From positions 1-52,590 of the forward strand of contig JANQPM010000028.1 of assembly GCA_028289465.1 (NCBI GenBank): DNA of 52,590 nucleotides, written 5' to 3'. This stretch comes from Lysobacterales bacterium. Its GTDB lineage: Bacteria; Pseudomonadota; Gammaproteobacteria; Xanthomonadales; SZUA-36. Position 1 is the stretch's first letter, and every line of letters begins with the position of its first letter. The notes beneath the pieces are model-generated. The model searched no databases. It had not been told where the DNA came from and saw only the letters and a list, made by a program, of their open reading frames with translations. This document shows, piece by piece, positions 51,624-52,590 of the stretch. The position numbers and the translations under genes were made by a program.

Positions 51624-52590
51624 ATGCTTGATTTAGCTTTACCCAATCCGCACGCGATCGCTGTCATGATCTTGATCGTGATTGCACTGGTGATGTTCAC
51701 GCGGGAGTCCATTCCGCTGGAAACCACCAGCCTGTTCGTGCTGGTCGCACTGGCCGGCGGCTTTACGCTGTTTCCGTTCTACGTCGACGGCAAGCAAATC
51801 ACCGCATCTGATTTTTTCACCGGTTTCGGCCACAAGGCGCTGATCGCGGTCTGTGCGTTAATGATTGTCGGGCGCGGCTTGATCAATACCGGAGCCTTGG
51901 AGCCGGTCGGTCGCCTGCTGGCCCGGTTATGGCACCGCTGGCCGAAGATATCGTTACTGTTTACATTGCTTATTTGCGCTATTTTAAGCGCATTTATCAA
52001 CAATACACCGATAGTTATACTGCTTTTACCGCTTTTAATCGGCGTTGCAGTGCGTACCGGGACCTCGCCGACCGGCACACTGTTGCCGATGGGGCTGGCC
52101 AGTATCGTCGGCGGCATGGGGACCACCATCGGCACGTCGACCAATCTGCTGGTGGTGAACGTTGCGGCCGATATGGGCGTGGAAGCATTCAGTATGTTCG
52201 ATTTTCTGGGTCCGGCGGCGATTGCCGGTGCCGTCGCGATCTTCTACCTGTGGCTGATCGCGCCGCGTTTGATTCCGGAACGTCAGGCGCCGATCAACGC
52301 CGCGGTTTCGCGACTGTACACCGCGCAAATCCGAATGGACCACGACAGCCCGTTCCTCGGCAAAACGCTGGCCGATGCCATTGAGCGCACCGGCGGCATG
52401 AAAGTGGAAAAAATACAGCGCGGCCCCGGCGTCTTCGTCACCCCGCTGCCGGACGTGAAACTGCGCGGCGGCGACCGCATCACCATCACCGATACCCAGG
52501 CCAATGTCTACGAATACGCCCATGTGCTCGGCGGCGTGCTGTATTCCGGGGAACATATGGTCGACGCGGAACATCCGCTTACCGATGCCG
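51624..52590 (+). CDS. SLC13/DASS-type anion permease, tandem copy 2 (partial at window end)
   Basis: The gene begins at ATG 51624 and runs off the window; 322 residues are visible. It aligns without gaps to copy 1 over the visible part (offset 2001 bases). It carries the same FINNTPIVILLLPL and GTSTNLLVVNVAADMG motifs and the first TrkA-C domain. Similarity is uneven: 133 of 134 bases match at 52388-52521, while 51955-52050 differs at many third positions and uses A/T-ending codons. Having two adjacent copies suggests a duplication with different substrates or dosage. The gap between copies (51462-51623) shows no gene. Confidence 0.9.
   Translation, partial: MLDLALPNPHAIAVMILIVIALVMFTRESIPLETTSLFVLVALAGGFTLFPFYVDGKQITASDFFTGFGHKALIAVCALMIVGRGLINTGALEPVGRLLARLWHRWPKISLLFTLLICAILSAFINNTPIVILLLPLLIGVAVRTGTSPTGTLLPMGLASIVGGMGTTIGTSTNLLVVNVAADMGVEAFSMFDFLGPAAIAGAVAIFYLWLIAPRLIPERQAPINAAVSRLYTAQIRMDHDSPFLGKTLADAIERTGGMKVEKIQRGPGVFVTPLPDVKLRGGDRITITDTQANVYEYAHVLGGVLYSGEHMVDAEHPLTDA

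Overview
The window looks like the chromosome of a free-living gammaproteobacterium. The strongest evidence is gene order and content: lptD-surA-pdxA-rsmA-apaG-apaH, lgt-thyA-folA, a birA-coaX-SPOR block, prfC, an Fe-S type sdaA, LptD with the full cysteine set of the family, and many lipoproteins with clear lipoboxes. The DNA is fairly GC-rich with GC-rich codon use. I cannot name a genus. I see no prophage, transposase, CRISPR array or rRNA; one tRNA gene (Thr, UGU) is present.

Layout. 1-10.9 kb is the least conventional part: the tail of a probable alkaline-phosphatase-superfamily protein, a sulfatase-fold lipoprotein with TPRs, a parvulin-type PPIase lipoprotein, a 1030-aa membrane/spermidine-synthase-like/TPR fusion, a small secreted protein, a second membrane spermidine-synthase-like protein on the other strand, and a UbiA prenyltransferase behind a structured leader. 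10.9-11.5 kb holds tandem 0.2-kb repeats that carry a piece of the adjacent tRNA-Thr gene. 11.6-16.6 kb is a tightly overlapping minus-strand operon (FakA-FakB fusion, plsY, birA, coaX, SPOR protein) linking acyl-phosphate supply, phosphatidic acid synthesis, biotin and CoA. 16.8-23.7 kb has a PspC protein, a Kelch lipoprotein with a glutaredoxin-like gene, sdaA, an LtaS/OpgB-like phosphotransferase and an M23 peptidase. 24.2-31.3 kb has prfC-MATE, nupC, a small lipoprotein and an LplT-PlsC fusion. 31.4-36.3 kb holds small accessory genes and a tonB-like gene broken by an in-frame TGA. 36.4-47.1 kb is the lptD-to-apaH block, with a TPR-sulfotransferase inserted on the opposite strand, facing folA-thyA-lgt. 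47.6-52.6 kb has a YyaL/DUF255 protein and two tandem SLC13-like permeases, the second cut by the window end.

The intergenic space is notable. Five sites (23.8-24.2, 28.7, 34.45, 38.7 and 47.2-47.4 kb) carry modules of one mosaic repeat family. Several modules fold into hairpins of a common design (outer stem, GG/AA internal loop, inner stem) whose stems differ in sequence but keep pairing, and some hairpins appear nested in the loop of others. This family, the cluster at 1-10.9 kb, the tonB stop codon and the patchy identity between the tandem permeases are the points I would look at first.
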